This document shows, piece after piece, positions 1-5,093 of a DNA stretch of 5,093 nucleotides. The notes below the pieces were generated by a model. The model saw only the letters and a program-made list of their open reading frames with translations, had not been told where the DNA came from and made no database searches. Both the position numbers and the translations under genes were made by a program. The stretch comes from Victivallales bacterium (GTDB taxonomy: Bacteria > Verrucomicrobiota > Lentisphaeria > Victivallales > UBA1829), in NCBI GenBank assembly GCA_016285335.1, contig JAEEQO010000200.1, positions 1 through 5,093 of the forward strand, written 5' to 3'. Each line of letters starts with the position of its first letter. The stretch's first letter is position 1.

Positions 1-582
1 AACCGCGCGCCGCCGCTGATGCCGTGGGCGATCAAGACCGTGATGGCGTCCGGGTTCGGCTCGGAAATCGTCGGCAGGGCAATTTCGCAGTTCCTCGGGT
101 CGCTGATCCCCGTCGTCGGCTTTTTCTTCACTCTGAGGATCAGCCGGAACATCCGCATTGCGCTTCTGGCGGCGTTCATCCTGGTGATCCAGCCCGATCT
201 CGTGACGTTTTCCGTTCAGCCGCAGCGCGAGAACTTCTACCTCCTGTTCCACGCCATCCTGCTTATGGCAGCGACGGACGCGGTCCTGAACGATTCCACG
301 CTGGAATGGGGCGTCTGCGGCATCCTGCTCTCCCTTGCCGTCTTCTGCCGCCACGAAGCGCTCGAATTCGCCATACTTGTGCCGTTCGCCCTGCTCCTGC
401 TGTGCTTCTTCAAAAAGATCAGCCTGAAGCAGGTGTTCGTCCGGTCTGCCGTTTTCTTCGGGGTTTTCGCCCTGACGTTCCTTCTTCTGCTGTCCTTCGT
501 CGATTTCGACTACAAGTTCTTCTTCAGCCCGTGGAAGATCGTCGCATTGTTCAACCGGGCCCTTCAAGCCCTTCGCAGGTGA
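1..582 (+). CDS. GT-C superfamily membrane glycosyltransferase, 5'-truncated by the window (N-terminal half of the fold)
   Basis: The reading frame is open from base 1 to TGA at 580-582, giving 193 visible residues. The ATG at 19 is probably internal, because the codons before it read NRAPPL, and an R-x-PP-L element is typical of the first periplasmic loop of PMT/ArnT-like (GT39/GT83) enzymes. About six membrane spans are visible, near residues 28-45, 51-68, 78-95, 103-116, 120-138 and 147-166. Between spans, QPQREN (74-79) and CRHEALE (116-122) resemble the conserved family elements between helices. Such enzymes transfer a sugar from a polyprenyl-phosphate carrier to protein, lipid or polysaccharide on the outer face of the cytoplasmic membrane. 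The acceptor and sugar cannot be read here, and the catalytic acidic residue of the first loop lies upstream. The protein stops after six spans, fewer than a complete GT-C enzyme, and the next gene supplies what looks like the missing C-terminal spans. The superfamily call is fairly firm; the substrate is unknown. Confidence 0.72.
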   Translation, partial: NRAPPLMPWAIKTVMASGFGSEIVGRAISQFLGSLIPVVGFFFTLRISRNIRIALLAAFILVIQPDLVTFSVQPQRENFYLLFHAILLMAATDAVLNDSTLEWGVCGILLSLAVFCRHEALEFAILVPFALLLLCFFKKISLKQVFVRSAVFFGVFALTFLLLLSFVDFDYKFFFSPWKIVALFNRALQALRR

Positions 583-587
583 TCTTT

Positions 588-594
588 GAGAGGG
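588..594 (+). promoter_or_regulatory. Ribosome binding site for the gene at 602
   Basis: GAGAGGG lies seven bases before ATG 602. It supports an independent translation start for the second membrane protein, rather than the downstream part simply being the remnant of a frameshifted gene. Confidence 0.6.
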
Positions 595-601
595 AACGGC
601 A

Positions 602-2056
602 ATGCTTGACACATCGAACAGAAAAACATCGACGGCCCTGAAGATCGCCGGCATCATCCTGGCGGTCGTCTACGTCCTGCTGCTGGTGATGTTCAAGGGA
701 TTTGAGAATCTTCCGAAAGGATTGAACGAAGTCGTCTTCGTCTGGGCGGCCATCAGCGTCTTTCTGTTTCTGCGCCATCAAAACGAACTGAAAGACAAGG
801 CATATCTCTACATCAGCCTCATCATCATCGCGTTCATGGCGTTCTGGCGGGTATTCTTCCTGAACATTTCCTCAAGGTATTCGTCCGGGCTGATCCTTCC
901 GTTTGCCATCTTCGCGTCCTTTTTCCTGTTCAACGGCCTCAGCAAACGCCGCCGTCCGCTCGTCCGGCTCGCGCTGCTAGCGGCCATCGTCGGATCGTCC
1001 ATCTGCCTGTTCTGCATGAACTTCAACGGGCTGACCCGAAACCATTACTGCGACATCGTGGCGGAGATCTTCTCCGGCATTGACGCCACGAGGGAAAACC
1101 ATATTTTTGCCGTAGAGAAGGAAAACTTTTTCCGCATCGGCGTGATCGGCGGCCTTGACAGAGCCGACATGGAGGCGATAGATGACGACATCACCTTCGA
1201 CGAATATCTCGCCGGCTACACGCGGGTGTACCCTGACACCATTGTGAATTTTTTGTCGAGAGGGGCCCATGCGGAACCGGAAAAGAGCGGATACAAGCTC
1301 ACGAAGATCGTCTCCCTGTGCGAAAACCCCAAAAAACAGAAGTACCGGATTCTTTATACCATTACCCCGGATTCCGCAAACCGGTGCGCCCTGATCCCGG
1401 AAAACGGGATCGTGCCGCAGCCGTCCGGTCTGCTGGAAAACGGCGGCTTCGAGGTCCTGGATCCCCCGGAGGGATCCGCCGCGAAGCTCGGGCTGTGTCT
1501 GCCGGAGGGAGCCGCGCCCCCCGCGGAAGGTTTCAGGACGCCCCGGAATGCGTATTTCTTCATGCCGCCCCCGAAAAAAACAAAACTGCAAGCAATGCTG
1601 GAAGTCCCGTGGGAATGGCTGGCGAAAATCGTCCAGTCCAAGCAGCCGAAACGCCCGCCGGAATGCAACGTGTTTACGGGCTCCGCGATCGACGGAAACA
1701 ATTCCGCCCGGATCCGGACGCCGGGCCTTCCTGCCCGCCTGATGTTCGAACGGCGGTTCCCGGACGGGACTTACGAATGCTCCATGCTGGTCCGCGGGAG
1801 CAGGGGAACGGAGATCACCGTGCTTTGCGACGAGTGCCGGAACGGCGAACGGAAGATCGTTCCGGTCGCAACCGCCATTCTGACGGACAGACGTCTGTAC
1901 CGGATCGCGGCCCGGTTCAACGTCGAGGGGCTCGCCGAGGGCGATTCCTTCCAGTTCGGCGTGGAGGTCGCGAAGGGCGAAGCCGACATCGACGACGTCA
2001 CGCTGACGGAGGCTGCGCCTTCCCTGCCGAAGCGCCATGCTTCGCTTAAACCATAA
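602..2056 (+). CDS. Membrane protein: GT-C C-terminal-like membrane half plus soluble domain and CBM4/9-like jelly roll
   Basis: A 484-residue protein starting at ATG 602 behind GAGAGGG. Five hydrophobic spans are visible near residues 13-31, 41-57, 68-87, 95-112 and 121-140. The RY pair at 92-93 just before the fourth span, followed by a G-L-I-L-P-F run, resembles the 'RY..P' element in the C-terminal half of GT-C glycosyltransferases. Residues about 150-265 form a soluble, probably extracytoplasmic domain ending in a KYRILYTI strand, like the tails of bacterial GT39-type proteins. Residues about 277-469 begin ENGGFE and end DIDDVTL, the hallmarks of CBM4/9-like carbohydrate-binding jelly rolls. 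The gene starts 19 bases after the GT-C fragment, so the two are probably cotranscribed and may form one enzyme in two chains. The frames differ, and TGA at 587-589 blocks simple fusion. The jelly roll could bind the glycan acceptor or product; that is inference. An unrelated polytopic protein is the alternative. Confidence 0.68.
   Translation: MLDTSNRKTSTALKIAGIILAVVYVLLLVMFKGFENLPKGLNEVVFVWAAISVFLFLRHQNELKDKAYLYISLIIIAFMAFWRVFFLNISSRYSSGLILPFAIFASFFLFNGLSKRRRPLVRLALLAAIVGSSICLFCMNFNGLTRNHYCDIVAEIFSGIDATRENHIFAVEKENFFRIGVIGGLDRADMEAIDDDITFDEYLAGYTRVYPDTIVNFLSRGAHAEPEKSGYKLTKIVSLCENPKKQKYRILYTITPDSANRCALIPENGIVPQPSGLLENGGFEVLDPPEGSAAKLGLCLPEGAAPPAEGFRTPRNAYFFMPPPKKTKLQAMLEVPWEWLAKIVQSKQPKRPPECNVFTGSAIDGNNSARIRTPGLPARLMFERRFPDGTYECSMLVRGSRGTEITVLCDECRNGERKIVPVATAILTDRRLYRIAARFNVEGLAEGDSFQFGVEVAKGEADIDDVTLTEAAPSLPKRHASLKP
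1393..1411 (+). repeat. Perfect inverted repeat (7-bp stem, 5-base loop) inside the coding region
   Basis: GATCCCG at 1393-1399 and CGGGATC at 1405-1411 are perfect complements around a GAAAA loop. The hairpin lies just before the jelly-roll domain begins and shares its GATCCC core with the next inverted repeat. A role is unproven, since GC-rich coding DNA produces such hairpins by chance. Confidence 0.55.
1459..1477 (+). repeat. Second perfect inverted repeat (7-bp stem, 5-base loop) inside the same gene
   Basis: GGATCCC at 1459-1465 and GGGATCC at 1471-1477 flank a CCGGA loop. It has the same stem and loop lengths as the hairpin at 1393-1411, 47 bases upstream. Together they bracket the codons for the ENGGFE start of the jelly-roll domain. 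Confidence 0.55.
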
Positions 2057-2083
2057 CGAGCGGCCGCGATCGCTTTTTCTCAG

Positions 2084-2090
2084 AAAGGAG
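2084..2090 (+). promoter_or_regulatory. Ribosome binding site for the metallophosphatase
   Basis: AAAGGAG ends ten bases before ATG 2101, across a T-rich spacer. It is the strongest Shine-Dalgarno match in the window. No in-frame start codon lies between it and 2101, so it fixes the start. Confidence 0.72.
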
Positions 2091-2100
2091 TCTTTTTTCA

Positions 2101-3579
2101 ATGCACCTCATCCTCTCTTTTCTCCTGGCGATCATCCTTCTGGCGGGGATCCTGCCGAGTGCCTCCGCCGCGCCGGTCAAGCTGACGATCCTGCAGACGA
2201 CCGACATCCACGGCGAAACCGGTGATGCGAAAAGGCCCGGCCTGCTTCAGATCGCCGGCGTCGCGGAAAGCCTGAAGCCGGACCTCTGGATCGACTGCGG
2301 CGATCTCACGCAGGGTTCGTACTCCGCGACGATGGACGACGGCGCGTCGATGGTGGAGGCGCTGAACGCCGCCGGATGCGACGTCTGGGTGCCGGGGAAC
2401 CACGATTTCGACTATGGTGTGAAGACGCTGGCGAAACGGACCGGGGCGTTCCGCGGGAGCGTGCTGGCGGGCAACATGAAGTCGACAGCCGCGCCCATGA
2501 AGGCGTCGGACTGGAAGATGTTCGAACGCAAGGGCGTCAGGATCGCGGTCATCGGCATCGTGCCGCCGTATCTCGGGCTGTGGATCGAACCGGAGCGTCT
2601 GACCGGGCTTCAGCTGGAATCGCCGGACGCCGCGCTGGAACGCCTCATGCCGAAAGTGATGGCGGCGAAACCGGACGTGATCGTGCTGGCGATCCATCTG
2701 GGCGAGTTCATCGCGGGCAGGCTCAACCCGGACGGCAAGTTCAGGAACATGGCGTCGCTGTCCTCGAAATACCCTCAGATCGACCTGATCCTGGCGGGGC
2801 ATTCGCACCAGACGGAGCCGGGCAAACGCCTTTATCCGGGCGCGTGGTTCGTCCAGGCCCCGCCGCTCGGAGCCGGATGCGCGCAGATCACGGTCGAAGT
2901 CGACCCCGCGGCGAAGGGCGGCAAGGTGCTGTCCGTGACCTCGAAGATCGTGGAATGCGAAGGCCTGCCGGAGTCGAAGAAGCTGCTCCCCTTGCTTGAT
3001 CCGATTCGGAAAAAAGCCGCCGAAGCGGGCAAACGCAAGGTCGCGCAACTTGATTTCGAGCTTGCGCCGATGAAAAACGGCATGAAACCGAACCGTCTGG
3101 CAGAACTCATCTGCCTGGCCATGGCGGAGGCGACCGGAGCGGACGCGGCGTTCTCCGGGACGCTGTCGAACTACAAAGTGTCGCCGGGCACGCTGAACGA
3201 ACGCGAGCTTTTCCTGCTGGCGCCGTACGCGGACGCAGTCGAGGTGCGGAGCCTGACACCGGCTCGGATCCGGACGATCCTGAAGGAGCTTGAGACCAAG
3301 GAGAAGACCGCCGACTGCATGATGTATACGGGGATCACGATCCCGGACGGCATCGACGGTGCGCTTGTGCTTGGCAAAACCGGAAAACCGGTCCCCGAAA
3401 CGGCCCGCATCAGGGTCGCGGTCAACGCCTACGACGCGCACGGAGCCGGAGGGCGTTATCCGAAGCTGAAGGAGATCATGGAGTCGGTCAAGCCGGACGA
3501 CAGCAAGCCGAAGCCGGACGTCCGCGACGCCCTGCGCTCCTATCTTCGGAAACACTATCCTATCTCCGCCTCGCGCTGA
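2101..3579 (+). CDS. Exported metallophosphatase / 5'-nucleotidase family protein (UshA/CpdB-like)
   Basis: A 492-residue protein in the usual size range for secreted two-domain 5'-nucleotidases. Residues 1-23 form a signal peptide with a hydrophobic core and an ASA|A cleavage site; its n-region has only a histidine and no Lys or Arg. The calcineurin-like domain carries all metal motifs: TDIHG (D35, H37), CGDLTQGS (D68), GNHDFDYG (N100, H101), AIHLGE (H199) and AGHSHQ (H234, H236), so a dinuclear metal centre is expected. Residues about 315-485 match the 5'-nucleotidase C-terminal substrate domain, with P-Y at 375-376 and GAGGRYP at 448-454 where the family places its base-stacking aromatics. 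The usual GG-I-R arginine is not seen; the equivalent stretch is SGTLSN (352-357). It should hydrolyse phosphomonoesters or cyclic phosphodiesters of nucleotides outside the cytoplasmic membrane, but the exact substrate is open. It follows the preceding gene by 44 bases and may be cotranscribed. Confidence 0.9.
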   Translation: MHLILSFLLAIILLAGILPSASAAPVKLTILQTTDIHGETGDAKRPGLLQIAGVAESLKPDLWIDCGDLTQGSYSATMDDGASMVEALNAAGCDVWVPGNHDFDYGVKTLAKRTGAFRGSVLAGNMKSTAAPMKASDWKMFERKGVRIAVIGIVPPYLGLWIEPERLTGLQLESPDAALERLMPKVMAAKPDVIVLAIHLGEFIAGRLNPDGKFRNMASLSSKYPQIDLILAGHSHQTEPGKRLYPGAWFVQAPPLGAGCAQITVEVDPAAKGGKVLSVTSKIVECEGLPESKKLLPLLDPIRKKAAEAGKRKVAQLDFELAPMKNGMKPNRLAELICLAMAEATGADAAFSGTLSNYKVSPGTLNERELFLLAPYADAVEVRSLTPARIRTILKELETKEKTADCMMYTGITIPDGIDGALVLGKTGKPVPETARIRVAVNAYDAHGAGGRYPKLKEIMESVKPDDSKPKPDVRDALRSYLRKHYPISASR

Positions 3580-3803
3580 CCGGGAGGACAGGTCCTCCAC
3601 TGAAGCAGTGTCGTGCTTCGCGACGGCACGAGGGCTGAAGGAAGCCCCGGCAGACTTCCACGAGGGGGCTTTTCAAAGTGGCAGAAACGGACCCGAAAGT
3701 TCCGCTCGGACACGAGTCGTTTTTCTAAAGAAAACGCGAGGTCGGTTTTTCTGCCCGTGTCGGTCCGCCGGGATGTTTTTTCGCATTTTTTTGCCGTTTT
3801 GAT
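3580..3803 (+). other. Intergenic region with abutting hairpins and a T-rich tail; no gene recognised
   Basis: Four hairpins lie end to end immediately after the phosphatase stop codon. They are GGAGGAC/GTCCTCC (3583-3598), CACTG/CAGTG (3598-3610), TCGTGC/GCACGA (3611-3631) and GGGCT/AGCCC (3632-3647). AGCCCC at 3643-3648 can instead pair with GGGGCT at 3665-3670, followed by a short T run to 3673, which would break the fourth hairpin. Further on, GTTTTTC/GAAAAC folds at 3719-3735 with one bulge. CCCG/CGGG at 3754-3772 precedes six Ts (3776-3781) and is a weak terminator candidate. Short open frames cross the region on both strands, but none has a convincing start site or recognisable protein. 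It may be a 3' untranslated structure, a small RNA or a dispersed repeat; the sequence alone does not decide. Confidence 0.45.
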
Positions 3804-3832
3804 TTGCTTTTTCAAACCCGGGCGTGTATATT
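3804..3832 (+). promoter_or_regulatory. Sigma-70-type promoter for tRNA-Asp
   Basis: TTGCTT (3804-3809) and TATATT (3827-3832) are separated by exactly 17 bases. The -10 box matches consensus at five of six positions and the -35 at three of six. T tracts just upstream (about 3776-3800) resemble an UP element that would offset the weak -35. Transcription would start near 3839, about 15 bases before the mature tRNA. The sequence is visible; promoter activity is inferred. Confidence 0.6.
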
Positions 3833-3853
3833 AATTTTCATGCAAGCAATTGC

Positions 3854-3930
3854 GGGGGCGTAGCTCAACTGGTTAGAGTGCCACCCTGTCACGGTGGATG
3901 TTGCGGGTTCGAATCCCGTCGCTCTCGCCA
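3854..3930 (+). tRNA. tRNA-Asp (anticodon GTC), CCA end encoded
   Basis: The 77-base cloverleaf is complete. The acceptor strand GGGGGCG (3854-3860) pairs with CGCTCTC (3920-3926), including two G-T wobbles. The D arm runs 3863-3879. The anticodon stem CCACC/GGTGG encloses loop CTGTCAC, with GTC at 3888-3890. The variable loop is ATGTT (3898-3902), and the T arm GCGGG/CCCGT surrounds TTCGAAT. Discriminator G3927 is the base expected for bacterial tRNA-Asp, and CCA (3928-3930) is in the DNA. It reads GAC and GAU codons. It has its own promoter upstream and a terminator that overlaps its 3' end, so it appears to be a single-gene transcription unit. Confidence 0.97.
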
Positions 3931-3966
3931 TTTTTGTATCCGCATCATACAAAATGGCGTTTTTTT
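3926..3966 (+). terminator. Intrinsic terminator sharing its stem with the tRNA 3' end
   Basis: The arm from C3926 to T3939 pairs with A3947-G3959. This gives 13 base pairs with one bulged T, around the seven-base loop CCGCATC, and seven Ts (3960-3966) follow. The 5' arm begins at the last acceptor-stem base and includes discriminator G3927 and the CCA, so terminator folding and tRNA acceptor folding compete for C3926. It should end the tRNA transcript and insulate it from xerD, which starts 28 bases later. Confidence 0.88.
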
Positions 3967-3980
3967 ATGTCTTGATTTCA

Positions 3981-3987
3981 GGGGGAG
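3981..3987 (+). promoter_or_regulatory. Ribosome binding site for xerD
   Basis: GGGGGAG lies six bases before ATG 3994. With the conserved N-terminus of the protein, it supports this start. Confidence 0.6.
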
Positions 3988-3993
3988 CGGAGC

Positions 3994-4890
3994 ATGGAAA
4001 AGATTCTTCAACATTTCTTCGGCTATCTGACCGCCGAACGCGGCCTCAGCCGGAATTCCGTTTCCGCCTATTCCTCCGACCTCGAGGATTTCGTCCACTG
4101 GCTCAACGCGCAGAATATCGCGTCGTTCGACGACGCCGGACGCGACGCCATCCTGGACTACCTCGAATACTGCCGGGACGAACGGGACCTGGAAACGGTC
4201 AGCATCGCGCGGCGTCTCGTGGCGATCAAGATCCTGTACCGCTATCTTTTCCGCGAACGCCTGATCGCGGCGGACGTGACGGACGTGATGGATTCGCCGA
4301 AGTTCTGGCGCATCCTGCCCGATTTCCTGAACGTTGCCGAGGTCGACGCCCTGCTCAACGCGTACCCCGTGAGGGCGCAGGAGCCGCTCACAATCCGCAA
4401 CCGCTGCATCCTGGAGCTGCTGTATTCCTGCGGGCTCCGCGTCAGCGAATGCGTGAACCTCCGCTTCGGTTCCGTCCGGTTCGACGAACGCACCATCCGC
4501 GTGCTCGGCAAAGGCTCGAAGGAACGCATCGTGCCGATGGGCGAGGCGGCGATCCGCCAGCTGAAACGCTATCTGGAGAAAGCCCGGCCCGAACTCGCGA
4601 AAGACGGCTCCGCGCCGGAGCTTTTCCTGTCGAACCACGGAAAGAAGCTCGACCGCGAACGCGTCTGGATGATCGTGAAGGAGGCGGCGCGGATCGCGGG
4701 CATTACCAAGAACATCCATCCGCACACGCTCCGGCATTCCTTCGCGAGCCATCTGCTCGAAAACGGCGCCGACCTGCGCGTGATCCAGGAAATGCTCGGG
4801 CACGCCGACATCAGCACCACGCAGATCTACACGCACGTGGACGAGAACCGTCTGCTCGGCGTCTTCAACAAATTCCACCCCCGCGCCTGA
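3994..4890 (+). CDS. xerD: Site-specific tyrosine recombinase XerD
   Basis: A 298-residue protein, the normal length for XerC/XerD. Residues about 1-90 form the SAM-like core-binding domain (LTAERGLSRNSVSAY near 12-26). The rest is the catalytic domain with the full set R149 (SCGLRVSE), K173 (LGKGSKER), H244 and R247 (HPHTLRHSFA), H270 (LGHADIST) and nucleophile Y279 (TQIYTHV). The stretch GADLRVIQEMLGHADIS and the C-terminal HPRA favour XerD over XerC. XerD works with XerC at the chromosomal dif site to resolve chromosome dimers, under FtsK control in well-studied species. The gene follows the tRNA-Asp terminator. I see no clear promoter in the short gap, so it relies on read-through or a weak promoter. 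A tyrosine recombinase beside a tRNA can mark an integrated element, but the length and motifs here are those of the housekeeping enzyme. Confidence 0.92.
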   Translation: MEKILQHFFGYLTAERGLSRNSVSAYSSDLEDFVHWLNAQNIASFDDAGRDAILDYLEYCRDERDLETVSIARRLVAIKILYRYLFRERLIAADVTDVMDSPKFWRILPDFLNVAEVDALLNAYPVRAQEPLTIRNRCILELLYSCGLRVSECVNLRFGSVRFDERTIRVLGKGSKERIVPMGEAAIRQLKRYLEKARPELAKDGSAPELFLSNHGKKLDRERVWMIVKEAARIAGITKNIHPHTLRHSFASHLLENGADLRVIQEMLGHADISTTQIYTHVDENRLLGVFNKFHPRA

Positions 4891-4896
4891 CCCGCC

Positions 4897-5093
4897 ATGC
4901 TGAACCTGAAAGAACAGCTTCATTCGCCGTTCCGCCGCATGATCGTGCGGAACATCGCGCTCGCCCTGGTCGTCGGTCTCTGCCTGCTGTACGTTTCGCT
5001 CCGGGATTCCCGGCGGATGCACAGCGAGACCATCATGTTCTCCACCATGAGCACGTATGCCACGATCAACGTGAGCCATAAGGAGAAGATGAC
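4897..5093 (+). CDS. N-terminus of a membrane-anchored protein, function unknown (3'-truncated by the window)
   Basis: An open frame runs from ATG 4897 to the window end with no stop, giving 65 complete codons. The start MLNLKEQLHSPFRRM is followed by a hydrophobic segment near residues 19-34 with basic residues before it. The visible remainder is polar and probably extracytoplasmic. This single-span anchor is common in sensor kinases, chemoreceptors and other signalling proteins, but no family motif is visible. It starts six bases after the xerD stop in the same reading frame and lacks a good ribosome site, which suggests cotranscription and translational coupling with xerD. The ATG at 4939 is an alternative start, but it would leave few residues before the membrane span. 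Confidence 0.6.
   Translation, partial: MLNLKEQLHSPFRRMIVRNIALALVVGLCLLYVSLRDSRRMHSETIMFSTMSTYATINVSHKEKM

Noticed and set aside
2059..2080. A possible terminator, AGCGG/TCGCT followed by Ts, before the phosphatase gene
   Set aside because: The stem is only about five pairs with a wobble, and the T run is short. It sits just before the ribosome site, leaving no room for a new promoter after it.
977..2101. A 374-codon minus-strand open frame opposite the second membrane gene
   Set aside because: It has shadow-type composition and no recognisable motif, and it opposes a supported gene with its own ribosome site.
2098..3600. A 500-codon open frame on the minus strand covering the whole phosphatase gene
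   Set aside because: Its translation is an Arg/His/Gln-rich shadow of GC-biased codons with no domain or membrane pattern. The plus-strand protein has every metallophosphatase motif.
3585..3610. A faint likeness to the SRP RNA signature (CAGGTCC followed by GAAGCAG)
   Set aside because: The GGAA tetraloop and the flanking helix of SRP RNA are absent, and the bases are better explained by two local hairpins.
3555..3815. A minus-strand 86-codon open frame in the intergenic region
   Set aside because: It begins with TTG and has no good ribosome site. Its Lys-rich start is just the T-rich promoter region read backwards.
3608..3834. Two overlapping plus-strand open frames of 64 and 73 codons
   Set aside because: Neither has a ribosome site or a recognisable protein pattern, and they cross the hairpins and the tRNA promoter.
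3825..3842. A possible dif-like half-site, TGTATATTA plus an AT-rich arm, near xerD
   Set aside because: From memory it resembles the centre and XerD arm of E. coli dif, but the XerC arm on the left is GC-rich and does not match. The similarity is explained by the -10 box of the tRNA promoter.
3824..4030. A short plus-strand open frame containing GGVAQLVRVP
   Set aside because: This peptide is the familiar false translation of a tRNA gene, here tRNA-Asp.
3889..5079. A 396-codon minus-strand open frame ending RDSNPQHPP
   Set aside because: The RDSNPQ ending is a well-known artefact of translating the antisense of a tRNA T arm. The rest is the shadow of xerD.
3894..5081. A 395-codon plus-strand open frame starting inside the tRNA
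   Set aside because: It is a frame-shifted shadow of xerD, rich in Arg and Pro, and starts within the tRNA anticodon arm.

Overview
This 5,093-base window is gene-dense, GC-rich bacterial DNA with every supported gene on the plus strand. I estimate roughly 60% GC from reading it, not from a calculation. The bacterial signs are Shine-Dalgarno-type ribosome sites, an encoded CCA end on a tRNA, a Rho-independent terminator and a XerD-type recombinase. No gene fixes the phylum. The combination of a GT-C membrane glycosyltransferase, an N-GGFE...IDDV jelly-roll domain and this codon style would fit a Lentisphaerota/Victivallales-type or related PVC bacterium, but that is a weak inference.

Layout. 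Positions 1-582 hold the 3' part of a multi-membrane-span glycosyltransferase of the GT-C superfamily. After 19 bases, 602-2056 encodes a second membrane protein. Its five spans resemble the C-terminal half of a GT-C enzyme, and a soluble domain and a carbohydrate-binding-like jelly roll follow. The two genes may be two halves of one enzyme. After 44 bases, 2101-3579 encodes an exported metallophosphatase/5'-nucleotidase family protein with all metal-binding motifs. The 274-base gap that follows holds four hairpins packed end to end, then a T-rich stretch leading into a promoter. That promoter drives tRNA-Asp(GTC) at 3854-3930, whose 3' end is built into the stem of an intrinsic terminator. 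xerD (3994-4890) follows. The window ends inside a gene starting at 4897 that encodes an N-terminally membrane-anchored protein.

How the parts relate. The first two genes look like one transcription unit for lipid-linked sugar transfer at the membrane. The phosphatase may be cotranscribed, but no shared pathway is evident. tRNA-Asp is its own unit. XerD (chromosome dimer resolution) and the truncated membrane gene are six bases apart and probably cotranscribed.

I found no CRISPR array, insertion sequence, rRNA or defence system. The points most worth a second look are the apparent two-piece GT-C enzyme with its appended jelly roll, the abutting hairpins at 3583-3647 with a mutually exclusive alternative fold, the tRNA/terminator overlap, and the missing Arg in the phosphatase's substrate domain.
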